Positions 36,430 to 48,400 of a DNA stretch of 64,000 bases are shown piece by piece; the first letter of the stretch is position 1, and each line of letters begins with the position of its first letter. The position numbers and the translations under genes were made by a program. This DNA is from Owenia fusiformis (taxonomy: Eukaryota; Annelida; Polychaeta; Sabellida; Oweniidae): positions 28,091,223 to 28,155,222 of the forward strand of contig CAIIXF020000002.1 of the NCBI GenBank assembly GCA_903813345.2. Reading direction: 5' to 3'. Below the pieces are notes generated by a model. That model saw only the letters and a list, made by a program, of their open reading frames with translations, was not told the DNA's origin and did not search any database.

Positions 36430-37040
36430 TTACAGTAACTGAGCGTTAAACTTTATACTTAAATAGACAAGTAAGGGAGGCTAAACTTCTAATAAATCTA
36501 AGTGTACATACTTATAGAGACACAAATCGTAGTAAATGAGTATACATATGTAAATAAACAAGTAAGGGAGACCCAACTACTAATAAGTTGAGTGTACATG
36601 CTTAAGGGGACAAATAAGGGAGACCCAACTACCAATAAGTCTGAGTGTACATGCTAATAGAGACAAGCATTATGGAAACTCGACTACTAATAAGACTGAG
36701 TGTACATGTTTATAGAGACAAGTAAGGAAGACTCGACTACTAATAAGACTGAGTGTACATGCTTATAGAGACAAGTAAGGGAGACTCGACTACTAATAAG
36801 ACTGAGTGTACATGCTTATAGAGACAAGTAAGGGAGACTCTTCTACTAATAAGACTGAGTGTACATGCTTATGAAAACAAGTAAGGGAGACTCGACTACT
36901 AATAAGAGTGAGTGTACATGCTTATAGAGACAAGTATGGGAGACTCGACTACTAATAAGTCTGAGTATACTGCTTATAGAGACATAACTTAATGTAACTG
37001 AGCGCACATATTATAGATACAAGTAGAGGAAACCTAACTC
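36430..37040. repeat. 53-bp minisatellite upstream of variable exon 1
   Basis: About ten copies of a unit containing GAGACTCGACTACTAATAAG and GAGTGTACATGCTTATAGAG. Period 53 bp in the regular centre. Ends about 25 bases before the acceptor of variable exon 1. Confidence 0.95.
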
Positions 37041-37063
37041 TGACTGTACATCGTGTTTTACAG

Positions 37064-37461
37064 GTGGCATATATCCTGTTCAAAGATGGTCGGAAGAAAA
37101 GAAACATATTTGTCCCCTGTGTCACAAAGGATTCTCGAGGAACTATGATCTTAAACGCCACTCAAGGATACATACTGGCGAGAAGCCCTATCAATGTGAA
37201 ATATGCAGTAAAACATTCAGTAGAAAGTGTAGCTTGCAAAAACATAGTCGTGTTCATCTAAATGAAGGCAGCACTCACTTTGAAGAATATAGCAGTGAAA
37301 ACAACAACACTGCAATGAATAATACTGAATATTTGATGGAGCCATATTTACAGCAAAATACATCAATGGAAATTCCACTTAAAATAGAGCTGGAATCCTC
37401 TCATCTTGATGATTCCGTTGAAACTGATGTTGTGAAGAAGGAAATTGATGACACAATGTGA
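37064..37461 (+). CDS. Variable exon 1 (two C2H2 fingers, terminal)
   Basis: Acceptor TGTTTTACAG then GT GGC ATA TAT; phase 1. Reading gives GIYPVQRWSEEKKHI and two canonical fingers (C-x2-C-x12-H-x3-H twice) joined by a TGEKPYQ linker, at about 37111-37173 and 37195-37257. Helix residues -1/2/3/6 are R/Y/D/R and R/C/S/K. A tail of about 67 residues follows, Asn/Glu-rich then MEIPLKIELESS and VVKKEIDDTM. Stop TGA at 37461. An ORF in another frame covers the first half, but only this frame gives fingers and matches the constant-exon phase. Role: DNA-binding module for one isoform. Confidence 0.9.
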
Positions 37462-37473
37462 AAAATGAACTGA

Positions 37474-37479
37474 AATAAA
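37474..37479 (+). promoter_or_regulatory. Polyadenylation signal candidate, variable exon 1
   Basis: AATAAA 13 bases after the stop codon. Two further AATAAA lie at 37876-37881 and 37899-37904, which would give a 3' UTR of about 450 bases. Confidence 0.4.
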
Positions 37480-38320
37480 AAGGAAATTGCTATGAAAATG
37501 TGAACAGTACACAAAGTAACAATGGAAGGAATCCTAAAGCATAATGAAGAGGAGTGAAGGATTGCAATGTGCATATGTACATATATTTTATAAAGGGGCG
37601 TCATAACAAAACTATAGATTCAATTTTATCTCATGCAAAATGTGATGTAAAAAGACAATGAAATGTTTAAGCATAATCCTGCTTGTGGTGTTGGTAATGA
37701 AGATTAATGAATATAACTGAATATTTTATTTATAATTTTATTTTATTATTATACTATCATGCATGCCTTTTTTTGGCTAGCCAACATACCCAATGTTTAA
37801 AGAGAATAGACTCTCATCCAGATAGAAATGGTATACATGGTCACTAAGTTCTACATTCACTGCTACACTGTAGTTAATAAAGGGGTCTATAGTTTATCAA
37901 TAAAAGTGCTTCTAAATAAGGCATTATAGTCATTAAAGGGCTTAATAGTTATGAGGGCACTGTAGTTATTGAAACGGGATTTGTAGTTAAGACCAAATAG
38001 TCTTTAAAGGTTGTTGCAATGTTGTCATTTATTGTATTATATCTAATAGAGTTGAATAAAAAACTTAATTGATCTTAATTAATTTCTTAGAACTTAATTC
38101 AGTCTTTGGAATTATCAGATCACTATCAATGAACATGTAGACTTTGGTTTAATCCTATAGGCTACAGCCAATCTCTAACAGGGCTGTACAGTACCGTTTT
38201 AACATGTTACCATACAGTACTTCTTTTGTATTGTATTGTATACTGTTTACCAGTAATGAAGGTGAGCAATACATTTTGGGTATATCCCATATATATAAGG
38301 TTGTAATTAACGTAATTAGC

Positions 38321-38568
38321 CTGGAAGATAGACCCAGAAACCCCTCCCCAAAGGAGCCCTGTGTTCTTTTATGTGCACCCATACATAGACATACAAGTAC
38401 ACACCACGGCCTTTTGTACGAGATGTGGACCACTCAGTCAAACACCCCGAAGTACTTTTCGCAAACAAGCAAATTAAATATTGCCTGAACCGGGGATCGA
38501 ATCCGGGACCTATTGTGTAAGAGGTACCTGTGCTACCACTGAGCTATACTGGTGGACTACTGTAAATT
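38321..38568 (-). mobile_element. tRNA-derived SINE, family B
   Basis: On the minus strand a tRNA-like head (box A AGCTCAGTGGTAGC, box B GGATTCGATCCCC) is followed by a body running into a segment with TTATGTGCACC and GGAGCCCTGTGTTC on the plus strand. The body recurs near 62990-63105. It lies in the intron between variable exons 1 and 2. Confidence 0.7.
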
Positions 38569-38941
38569 ATGTTAACATGTACTTAAACAGTACTGTACTG
38601 TAATTTTTCTCAAAATTGACTGAGGATTTCATTTGGATTGGAAATTGGGATGTCCATCTTTTCAATTTATTTGCCACTGATAACCATAGAAATTGTAAAA
38701 TATCCCAAAATAAAGCCAAGAAAGACTATTTGAGGTTAAGAAAAAAGCATAACATGGAATGATGAGAGAAATAAATTGTAAAATTTGGCAAGTTTGCAAA
38801 TCTTTGTCTGAACTCATATCTAGTCCTTGTTACCCTTTGGATATAATTATGTCATCACTTAGAAGTTTTGACATATTGTTATATTGTGATAGGTTCTACA
38901 CTATTGTATGTTACCCATTTTCACATTTTAAGTATACTATC

Positions 38942-39148
38942 CAGTGTTCTCCACAGGACTTTTTTCAAGTGGGTGCAAAATTCTAATTTTCACGATTCAG
39001 ACAAAAATTGGTCTAAATATATACTGATTTTTCATGATTTTTCACATTTTCAAGTGGGTGCAAATGGATTTTCAGGTGGGTGCAAGCCTGTTTTGAAAAA
39101 CTCAGGTGGGTGCTGCGCCCACTTGCTTTAATGCTGGAGAGATCACTG
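38942..39148. mobile_element. MITE with CAGTG...CACTG ends, possible 5-bp duplication
   Basis: Left end CAGTGTTCTCCAC, right end GGAGAGATCACTG; CTATC flanks both ends (38937-38941 and 39149-39153). Inside is a thrice-repeated AAGTGGGTGCAAA/CAGGTGGGTGC motif. Nearly identical copy at 43139-43342 and a decayed one at 32838. Confidence 0.75.
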
Positions 39149-39899
39149 CTATCACTTTTCACATTTTAGGTGAACAATTTTATTAGTTTTCACATTTTAG
39201 GTGAACTATGTTATCACTTATCACATTTTAGACAAAATATCTTATCAGTTTTCACATTTTAGGCAAATATATAATCTGATTTTACATTTTAGGCTAAATT
39301 CTTTTTGACAATATTGGCTTGCAGTCTTTAGATTTTACCCATACCATGAATACAGGCTTTATGTTTTTAGGCAAAATCTGCTTATCAGAATCTTCATATC
39401 TTGGGCATTATATGCTACCACAGTGTGGGTCATATCCACTCAACAGTAGCCCCAGGCAGATGTAAATAATTAGAGTCAAGTGTAAATTGAAGTGCCTTGC
39501 CACATTGTCTAACATGAAAAATATGAAATTCGCCATTGTTGAATTTTATAGAACAAATTCAATTTTAAATACTTGCATAAACATAGTACTTTCTTTTTAA
39601 AGATTTGTATTCACAAGAAAACTTTGAGTATACATATAATTTATCATCAGTGGCAACACTGTGGCGAGTGTAACTTTTCATTGTCAATTGCCACTTGTCA
39701 AGTGCCAGAAAAATCCTAAGACCCACACTGTACCAGTTTTCAGATTTTTGGCAATATTTGTAACCAGTCTTACACATCGTACACAGATTTACACATTTGC
39801 AACTAGGTGGATTACTTTAAAGGGATTGTTCACTCTGTTTTATTCCTATCCTCTGTTACTCTATTGGATTAAAAGGCATGCTTGTCATTTATTTTTCAG

Positions 39900-40354
39900 G
39901 AAACCAGTCAGAAGATACAAATCACATAAATAAGACAGTAAGAGGACCTAATAAGGCTAATGCTTTGGAAAATTCCCAGAATGATGATATGAGACAAGGA
40001 AAGTCAATATATGAAGCTGGACAATCATTCAGGGATGAAAACTCCTTATATGGAGATGGAAATAGAACCTCCTTATATAGTGATGGAAATAGAAACTCTT
40101 TATATGGCAGTTTACTACAAAATAAACCAGAACATGATGATAGTATTAATTTGAAGAAGCATGTATGCCAGATGTGCTTGAAAAGATTCTCGAAAAAGGG
40201 AGATTTGACGCGCCATCTCATGATCCATACTGGCGAGAGACCATTTCAATGTAACTTGTGTGAAAAGGCATATAATAGAAAGTTTCTATTAGAAAATCAT
40301 TATAGGAACACTCATTTTTATCATATTGATAAAGCGCTTAACATTACTATGTAA
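39900..40354 (+). CDS. Variable exon 2 (two C2H2 fingers, terminal)
   Basis: Acceptor TTATTTTTCAG then GA AAC CAG; phase 1, giving Gly at the junction. About 88 residues of polar sequence follow, including three tandem variants of SLY(G/S)DGNR from a small internal repeat. Then come two fingers: CQMC...HLMIH (x12, x3) and CNLC...HYRNTH (x12, x4), linked by TGERPFQ. Helix residues are K/G/D/R and R/F/L/N. The protein ends 13 residues after the last His. A polyadenylation signal AATAAA lies at 40793-40798. Finger 2 closely resembles that of variable exon 3. Confidence 0.9.
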
Positions 40355-41609
40355 TCTGTCCCTTCAGAATTTTGCCTTTTTTCAAAATATTGCTAATAAG
40401 ATTGTGGATTTTGCTATTTAAAACCTAAGGATATTGCAAAAATTTGCAAAAAGAGCATTCAAGAAGGTAATGAAATGTTTTGTTTTTGCGATCTTGTGCA
40501 TCGACTCCAGTAAAAAACTTCAATTTTCTTGCTTTTTTTGCGACAGGAATTTTGTGAATGACACCCAATTTTGCCAAATCACATTGGGATAGCAGAAACA
40601 CGAATTTCTGTAGGGACAGTGTTATGGAAAAACTGTAGAGAGTTCAGTGGATTTATCTGAAAAGTGCCTCTATGAACTTTTAAATGTAAATATTGTTGGT
40701 GCTAAAATCTTGTTCTTTTACAGTTTGGTCTTTATTATGATCCTGCAATTTTAGATTTTTTATCTCAGGTTGGATTTTACTGTTACAGTTGAAATAAAAA
40801 ATATTACATGAACATATGACTCTTGTGTATTTTTAGACCCCAGTGATAAGACTTATTCAAAAGATTACTGGACGTTTAAACTGAAGATATTTACAACATA
40901 CTGATTTTTTGTACACTGTATTTGATGTCTTAATTCACCCAACAGATGTGTTAAGCTGGGCCTAGAAGAATAACTTTTATCTGTTTCTAGAAAATGACAA
41001 TTTGTGTATGCAAGCCTCCATATAAAATGTCAATACTTATTAGCTTCTTGGCCTTCCTAAAGGTTTTATTCTTTTTGGTATTTTTGTTTGTTGTATCTGT
41101 AATAATTCCCATAATTATTTCAGTGACTTATTTACTTATTTACCAAGGCCAGTAGCTGTCACATTAGCCAAGTTGGGTCACCCTTCTCCTCAGTGTTGCT
41201 GATTTTGGGCATTAATTTTTTTGCCCACTGTGTATTCATGTTGAGTTAAGAATTAACACGGTGACCAATTGTGACAGCATCCAACTTGTCACCCGAAGTC
41301 CCTTGAAATGATACCAGTGCTTAATATACCAGCCCTTTTAATGGCTATATTCCCTTAGCTGCCTTGCAACTTTAATAATAAGGTTCAGCATCATCTTAAT
41401 AAAAATATTTAACATTTCTACATAAATAGTGTAACCTTAAGAGATTTCTTACATTTTTGAAATATGAACTTTGTGATTCATGGTACATAAATAGATCAAA
41501 TATATTTTCTGAAGAGTGTCGCAAGTAATTTCTGATAAAGGGTAGGAACAGTCATAAGATACAAAAATGATAGATGGAATGTTTATCTACTGTTTATTAA
41601 ATGTTCCAG

Positions 41610-42076
41610 GTGGATATGGAATATATGCTGACATCATAGGGTATTCACATGATAATACAAGAGTAAAAGCGGAGTATGACCCAGAAACCACTTTAACACA
41701 CAACTCACGAGGAACTATACCATGGAAGAACAATTTAGGAAATATATGTGAACAAAGGAGTTTGACTGAACAGAGCAATTCAAAACAAAGTAAAAGGAGT
41801 AAAATTAGATATAAGTGTGATTTGTGCCTTAGGGGCGGATTCAGGTCTAAGGCAGAGCTTGGAAGACATGTTATGATCCATACTGGCGAGAAGCCATTTA
41901 AGTGTACTTTGTGTGAGAAGGCATTTAATAGAAAATGGCTGCTTGAGACTCATCATAAAAGCTGCCATGCAAAGATTGATAACCAGACAACTCATCCCCT
42001 AGACAACTCATACATGGATAACTCAACCCCTAGACAAGTCAACCCCTGGACAGCTGATCATCCCCTGGACAACTGA
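41610..42076 (+). CDS. Variable exon 3 (two C2H2 fingers, repeat-derived tail)
   Basis: Acceptor AATGTTCCAG then GT GGA TAT; phase 1. A linker of about 67 residues includes GTIPWKNN. The first finger is CDLC...HVMIH with 13 instead of 12 residues between the second Cys and first His (an extra Gly: LRGGF). The second is CTLC...HHKSCH (x12, x4). Linker TGEKPFK. Helix residues S/A/E/R and R/W/L/T. The C-terminal 29 residues (PLDNSYMDN, PRQVNPW, HPLDN) are translated from a 16-bp-type minisatellite that continues past the stop. AATAAA at 42197-42202. Confidence 0.88.
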
Positions 42077-42150
42077 TCATCACCTGGACAACTCATCCCC
42101 TGGACAACTCATCCCCTAGACAACTCAACCCTAGACAACACAAAAAAATG
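41985..42150. repeat. Minisatellite overlapping the end of variable exon 3
   Basis: Units of CCCCTGGACAACTCAT and close variants. It supplies the last coding residues and the start of the 3' UTR. The array at 42335-42570 carries the reverse complement of the same unit. Confidence 0.85.
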
Positions 42151-42334
42151 CTGAAGTCTAAGGTATTACTAGAAAGGAATTATTAAACTGCATCTTAATA
42201 AATATATCTTGAATTATTTGAAATATTATTGTTAACTTTATTTGAATGTACATTATATGCCACTATATTTGTTTTACCTCTGAATTGATAATTTAATCTC
42301 AAAAAATATTTCCTTAAAATGCAGAGCGATGAGT

Positions 42335-42570
42335 TCACCATGGGATGAGTTGTCTAGGGGTTGAATTGTCCAAGGATGAGCTGTGTAGGGGATGAGTTGT
42401 CCGGTTACCAATCTAGGGTTGAGTTGTCCAAGGATGAGTTGTGTAGGGGATGAGTTGTCCGGTTACCAATCTAGGGTTGAGTCGACGACCAAGGATGAGT
42501 TGTGTAGGGGATGAGTTGTCTGGTTACCAATCTAGGGTTGAGTTGACCAAGGATGAGTTGTCCATAAGCC
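42335..42570. repeat. Inverted minisatellite partner, about 65-bp period
   Basis: Three copies of a 65-bp unit made of GGATGAGTTGTGTAGGGG, ATGAGTTGTCCGG and TTACCAATCTAGGG. Its core is the reverse complement of the GACAACTCATCCCCTAG array 200-350 bases upstream, so the two could pair in a transcript that reads through the polyadenylation signal at 42197. Confidence 0.85.
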
Positions 42571-42718
42571 CAAAGATCAATGATACTCCATTTTAGTTTA
42601 TTGTTCCATTCATAATGGCAGGGTGCCTATTCATACAGAGGGCATTATTGTAAATATCATAGTTGAATATTGGAGTCTCAAACCATAGACAAGATGAAAT
42701 AATTTTTTACTTAATTTC

Positions 42719-42890
42719 AATAAAGAGATTATAATGTCACCACCAGAAGTAGTGACATATTGCTATAATCTCCAACTTTTTTTGCGTTTGGTGTTTGGCA
42801 TCATGTAACAACATTAGGCAGTTTATGTCTGTGACAAATGGCAGGTGGTGACATTTTGCATGTTAATGCCTTGTTACAGGTCTAGATATT
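42719..42890. repeat. Dispersed repeat, copy 1
   Basis: Shares ATGTCACCACCA...GTAGTGACA, AAATGGCAGGTGGTGACATT and TTGCATGTTAATGCCTTGTT with 53806-53935. Class unknown. Confidence 0.6.
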
Positions 42891-43138
42891 CAGTAATGGT
42901 GTTGGTTGTAATATGACTAAAATAAAATGAGAAAGTTGAAAAGATTGTATTAAACAGTTCTAGAAAATAGAAATGCAATAAGTTATTACAGCAGTAGGTG
43001 GTTCAATCAGGAAAGCTGTAATTATAAGCTTTAAATAGCTTTAGTTTAAACTAGACCTGATGGGAGTCTGATGTGACTCAATTGATTAAGTGTAATCCAT
43101 AATACAGCATCAACATTGATTACAATTACATTACAATT

Positions 43139-43342
43139 CAGTGATCTCCACAGATTTTTTCTCAAGTGGGTGCAAAATTCTCATATTCACAATTCAGACC
43201 AAAATTGGACAAATATGCCCATTTTCCATGATCATTCTCATTTTCAAGTGGGTGCAAATGGATTTTCAGGTGGGTGCAAGCCTGTTTTCAAAATCTCAGG
43301 TGGGTGCTGCACCCACTTGCTTTAATGCTGGGGAGATCACTG
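43139..43342. mobile_element. MITE with CAGTG...CACTG ends, copy 3
   Basis: Left CAGTGATCTCCACAG, right GGGGAGATCACTG (11-base perfect inverted ends). Flanks CAATT/CAGTT match at four of five bases. Short ORFs inside are not genes. Confidence 0.75.
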
Positions 43343-44149
43343 CAGTTAAGATTATATAAAGACATTTAGGGAAAATAGAATGAATGTTTAGCAATTATTC
43401 CTCTGTCTGTTTTTAAACTATCTAGTAATGAATATTAAGGTTCATGGTGCTTTAGTAGAAAATAGTTTGAACCTATTTTTGTTTAAATAGAAGGATTAAG
43501 ATATAAGTTTAGAAAAAGTACCATTTTAATCAAAATGGAGATGTGTCAAAAATTGTGTTTAAAAGTAAGAGGTGTACACAAAGATACGTTCGTGGCTTTC
43601 ATGCATACCTTAAGAAACCAAGTGAAACTTGAGTGGAAAATTAAAAATTGACATTTATTAAAAATTTTAATAAGGCCAATTTTTCCAAAAATGTCAAGTA
43701 TTTTGGAGTAATTCTCTCCAGTATGCTGCATTTTCACTATCAAGCAGTCTTCTTAATAACAAACCCATTTCTTGTTTTGCTTCGTGCACTGTTATTTCAA
43801 TATATTCAGGGCGAGCCTGCTTTATTTTCGTGTATTTGGTGAATTTTTAGGCTCACTTTCTTCACTAAAATTCTGGTTGAGCAGGTGTTTCCAAACAGTG
43901 GAGCAAAATAGTGAATGAACTTATCAAAGAGCAGAGACTTTGCATTAAAATCTGTGTAAAACAAGGAAAAGACTTAAAGGACACCGTAAGAACATGTAAA
44001 GCAACATATGAAGACACTTGTTGTTCCTCATGATAAGAAGCTGGTTCAACTAAGTTCAATATAGGCATCTCAACCATCGAAGATAAGCAAAGAAGCGGGT
44101 GAAAAAGGACAGCGATATTGAAAGAAAACATTGACTCAGTGAAAACAAT
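43343..44149 (+). other. Intronic gene-free stretch between variable exons 3 and 4
   Basis: No exon or finger remnant seen. Confidence 0.45.
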
Positions 44150-44989
44150 TAGTCCAGCGGAATAATGGCATATTGAAACTTTTGGTTGCCTTCTAGGATG
44201 TATGCTATATCTTTGTATTTTCTTTATCTATAAGTTAATCACTTTCAAAATCAGAACTGTGCCGGACTGGCACTGGTGGGCAAATTTTTTTACAGCATTG
44301 TATAGGTGGCGCCCCTTGTAAAATGCCCATTTCACAAAATATTTTTTTTAAAGGGCTGTTGGTATAGTTGAAAACGTTAACCAATTCAGATAAACTGTAT
44401 TTAGTCTAAACAACATGTCAAATTTGTTTCATTACATAGAATCACAAATTTAATGAGATATGCTTGATTTGTTACCCTAGCGCCACCTATTTTTAAGGGG
44501 TCACTATGTTTAATAAGCATATTTTGCAAACTAGACAAAGTTGTGATCTGAAATTATTCATGACTTTAAATTAACCCATATCAGAGATAGTGTGAAAATA
44601 TGAGATTTGTATTTTATTTATTTGAAGAGAAAAAGAAAATTAATATAGACTTCCTTGAATTCAGCAATATTAATATGTATGAAAAATATCACTGTTATTA
44701 CTGTGAAACATTGAAAAATATAATATCAGCAGATTCTGTGAGTCTATCTATCAAACTAAGCTATTTATGTAAGATACATAGGTTCTTTAAATTAAAATAT
44801 TTCAGAAAATTATAATGTATACCCTTTTATAGGAGGAGGGGGGGGGGTAGATGACACGTTTAAAATGTGAAAGAAACTCATTGTTGACAGTGTAAGTAGG
44901 TCATCCCTGTTGTATAAGGGTTAATTCTTAGACCATTTATTGAGAGTGTTACATCTGTACCAGGGACACCATCATTTGGGGGCTACAAT

Positions 44990-47900
44990 ACTAGGTTAGC
45001 TAGGACTAGTGGTGCCATCATTAAACCTGCAATAAAACTTGCCTACAGCCCACTTCTTGATGTTAAGCCAGTGGACCCAAGAACAATGTTAACCATCACG
45101 CATCAGGCAAGGGAGTTGACACAAACATATAAGCAAGATTACACAATTTTGAGAACGCACCAGCAGTTGTACAAAGTAGCCACTGATGTCATTTTCTGGA
45201 CCCCAACAACCTTTATTATACAGGGTGGTAAAAAAATGGAAACCCTTACACCATTTTCCTCATATCTTTGTCATTTTAAAAAATAACTCCCAATAACACA
45301 TTTGTACATCATTTTACAGCACATTAAAGAACATAACCCAGTGGCCACTTTTGCGCTGTCGGGAAACCTGTACTCCTCGTCTAAAATGTCCCTACCTGTG
45401 GGGATATGGCAGATATAGAGTATATGAGAATGACCTCAGGACAATTGCAAACCTCAAAACTGAGACCATCCGTGTCATTCAGGCCATACCTGCTGAGGAA
45501 TGCATTCGGGTCATTGATAACTGTGCTGTTTTGTCTACAGCGCGATGATGGCCAAACCTGAGGCATGTTATTCAAAGTGCTGTAAAATTGTGACTATCAG
45601 TCTGATGGTCATGAAATATGGTAGAGTGGTAGGAAATTGAATGATGTACAAATGTGTGAAATATCAGGGAGTAATTTTTGAGAATGACAAAGATATAAGG
45701 AAAATGTAGGGTTTCCATTTTTTGACCACCCTGTACATTCATCAACAGGCTCTGGGGCATGTACATGGTCATGAGTTTTGTTGGTTGTGTCGGCATCCTA
45801 ATGTCAGACAGTTGAAAAGTATAGAGATAACCAATTCATCAGGTAAACAGCTACCAGGAACTCAAAGATGTTCTTAACTCTAAATTGTCAGAAAGAAAAA
45901 CTACAAATGCCAGTATTTATCACGGTGCAACTTGTTAGGGCTGAAAGGTAAGGCAACTGGCTGCTCCATTTGGCTGCTGTTGACCCACCTATGCTGATCC
46001 ATATTTCTTTGCTGCATGACAATATAACTAGTAAGGACTGTTCTGTCTACGAGACATAGAGAGACTTCCACAGAATGTTGTTGATGAATGTTGTTTCTCC
46101 AAGGAAAGCATATCACCTGTCATCCCATTTGGAATGGAATCTGGATGATGATAGAGACCACTTATTAGTACCAACAAAATGTTCTGCAAAGCAAGCCCAA
46201 TGTCCTGTTTAAGAACCCCTATTCTTACCTTTGAAAATGGATTATAGCAATGCTATCCCACATGAATCTACTTGTTTAGACTCAATCAACTGTTCTTCTG
46301 AGAAAATGAGGATTTTAGCAAGGGTGCATTGACTGAACATGGGGAAAATGCCATTGACCATTGACTTAGAGTGGGGATACCATCAGGTATGTTCCCATGT
46401 TAAGTCAATGTACCCTTGCTGAAATCCTCAATTTCTCAGAAGAACTCAATAATCTCAACAAGTAGATTTTCTTAAATGGGACATCAATAACAATAACTAT
46501 CATTAAGCTTTCAATGGCAGTTTGCAGTCATTGAATGATGACATGTTTAGAGTGAAACAGTGAAACATTGCCTCAACTGCATTGACTTTGGTGGTGATTA
46601 ATTTGAAGGACTATGAGTTAAAACGTAGTCTTACATGTAAATTTGATATATTTGGAGGAATGACAACATGTAGAAAACTCAATAAATTATCTTCAAACAC
46701 GACTTAAAACAGGGTGCCCCACCTACCCAAAACAATTGTCACCATAGCAACAGCAATAACAATGGAATTGATTCTAACCCATTGTCCTTGGTCTTGTTTA
46801 ATAGATTAATATTTTCTACATTATCTGTGAAAATTTCAATGAAATTGAATAAAGTATGAAGAAAAAAGAGCAGTTAATTGGTTACTTGCTTTCTGATCGG
46901 GCCTCGTACTCTAGAGTTTGAGCCTTGTAATAAACTGGCAACTTTATACAGGGGCGTCAAAAGGATTTCGCAAGGGAGGGGGTTGACTTTTGGACATGGT
47001 TGGATCGTGCGTGAAGCGTGGATTGGAGGGGGGGCATGCCCTCAGAAAATTTTCAGATTTAGATCCTCTCTGATGCATTATGAACATCTCAGCACAACAT
47101 TCCCAATAATACAAACAAGAGAAACTTGTGTTTAAAGAAAACTAGCTTGACTTTGACTAAAATTTTTTGAATTTTACTAATATACATTTTGCTCTTATTC
47201 TCCAAAGTATTTACATACTGAATGGGTTCTTTAGAAACAATGGTACAGAATAACATATGTAAATATATTAATGATAAATGAGATCTTCTATGCTTGATAT
47301 ACACTAAATAATGGCATAGTATCATTTGACTTTAATTAGCTCTCAAGAGCTTTCAAATTCTAGCCTAAAAAAATCTGGGGAAGGGAGGAGGCAGTCATCC
47401 CCAGCGCCCTCCCCCTTCCAAAGCCAATGTTGATATGAAAACTATCAAGTCATTTGAGCTGGGCCAATGGCACCCATCCCCACCTCTATGTTTGATGAAT
47501 CTGGTAACCTGAAAACATCAACAAACAAGTATGTTATGAACAGCAAAACTGGAAGTAAAAATATCAATGTAGTATGTGACGACACTAGTGTCTTAATCCT
47601 ATTGCTTCACTTCTATGAAAAACACCATCTAATTGCTTATGTTACCATGGAGTCTGTGTCAACTTCCAACAAAATTGTCACCTCACAACTTCTTGCTGCC
47701 CGCAGCCTGACAGACTGTGACACAACATCTTGTCTTTACCGCATAGGCAAGACTAAAGCAGTTAACACCAGACTTGAAATTCTCCTTTAAGCTGGATTGG
47801 AGAAGACCACATACCAATATCTGATGGAAAGACATAGGCTTCTAAATTCACAGCAGCCTGTTATGGTATCAATCCAGTCATCTGATGTTAGATATGCTGT

Positions 47901-48400
47901 GTGGACCAAGAGAAATGCTGCTAGAACTACAATCATTGCCATCTTCAAACAAGGCCTTTGAGGAAACATGCTCATCTACAAACATCCCTGTGTAAACATG
48001 CAGCCCAACCCTTACCTCCTAAGTTGCAACCAACGGAGTATGGCTGGCAAATGGATATTGTCAACAACATGTTAGTGTCAGTTAAACTTCCACCAAATGT
48101 TTTGTGTGCACCAGACTCAGTGCTGAAGATGATACATTGTACACGTGAGAAGTGTGCCAGCAATGATATCATTTGTGGTACAGATTGTTGTCTGTGCTGT
48201 TAGACTACTTTGTCCTGCAGTATATTTGCCTTTGCAAAGGTGAAGAGTGTTGCATAAACATACCAGACTAATAATCACAGTCACTAATGAAACAAATGAT
48301 GATGATCTTGATGATGGAATTGTTCTGCAAGCTGTCCAAGAAGTATGGATGAAGAGACCAAAAATGATACCCTTGTTAACGGTATAAAAGCTGACACTCA
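44990..48400 (+). pseudogene. Decayed gene of a multi-copy invertebrate family (PIN-like region plus Cys-rich end)
   Basis: Blocks appear in family order on the plus strand, broken by stops and insertions. First VDPRTMLTITHQARELTQ...QQLYKVATDV (about 45070-45205). Then, after an inserted element, RLWGMYMVMSFVGCVGIL (about 45745-45800), and VQLVRAER near 45930 followed by HLAAVDPPML. Next NINVVCDDTSVLILLLHFYE with AARSLTDCDTTSCLYRIGKT (47467-47790). Last, a RKHA...PTEYGWQMD...APDSVLKMIHCTREKC segment (47958-48203). From memory these phrases match long uncharacterised proteins found in many copies in bivalves, cnidarians and other invertebrates; the CDDTSVL and GCDTTS-like blocks recall FEN1/PIN nucleases. 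No intact ORF remains. Confidence 0.6.
45221..45733 (+). mobile_element. Mariner-type insertion, 513 bp, TA duplication, with transposase C-terminus
   Basis: Ends CAGGGTGGTAAAAAAATGGA and (reverse complement) at the right; TA at 45219-45220 and 45734-45735. The ORF inside reads CPYLWGYGRYRVYENDLRTI and RVIQAIPAEECIRVIDNC, matching the C-terminal region of mariner-like DDE transposases (xFLWGxLKxxVYxNxPxTxxxL). The catalytic core is deleted. It interrupts the decayed gene exactly between two family blocks. Confidence 0.85.

Noticed and set aside
38489-38568. tRNA gene on the minus strand
   Set aside because: Good A and B boxes but it is followed by a SINE body also found at 62990, so it is a SINE head.
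38868-39131. ORFs with FQVGANGFSGGCKP
   Set aside because: Translation of the CAGTG-ended MITE; the same peptide recurs in the copy at 43139.
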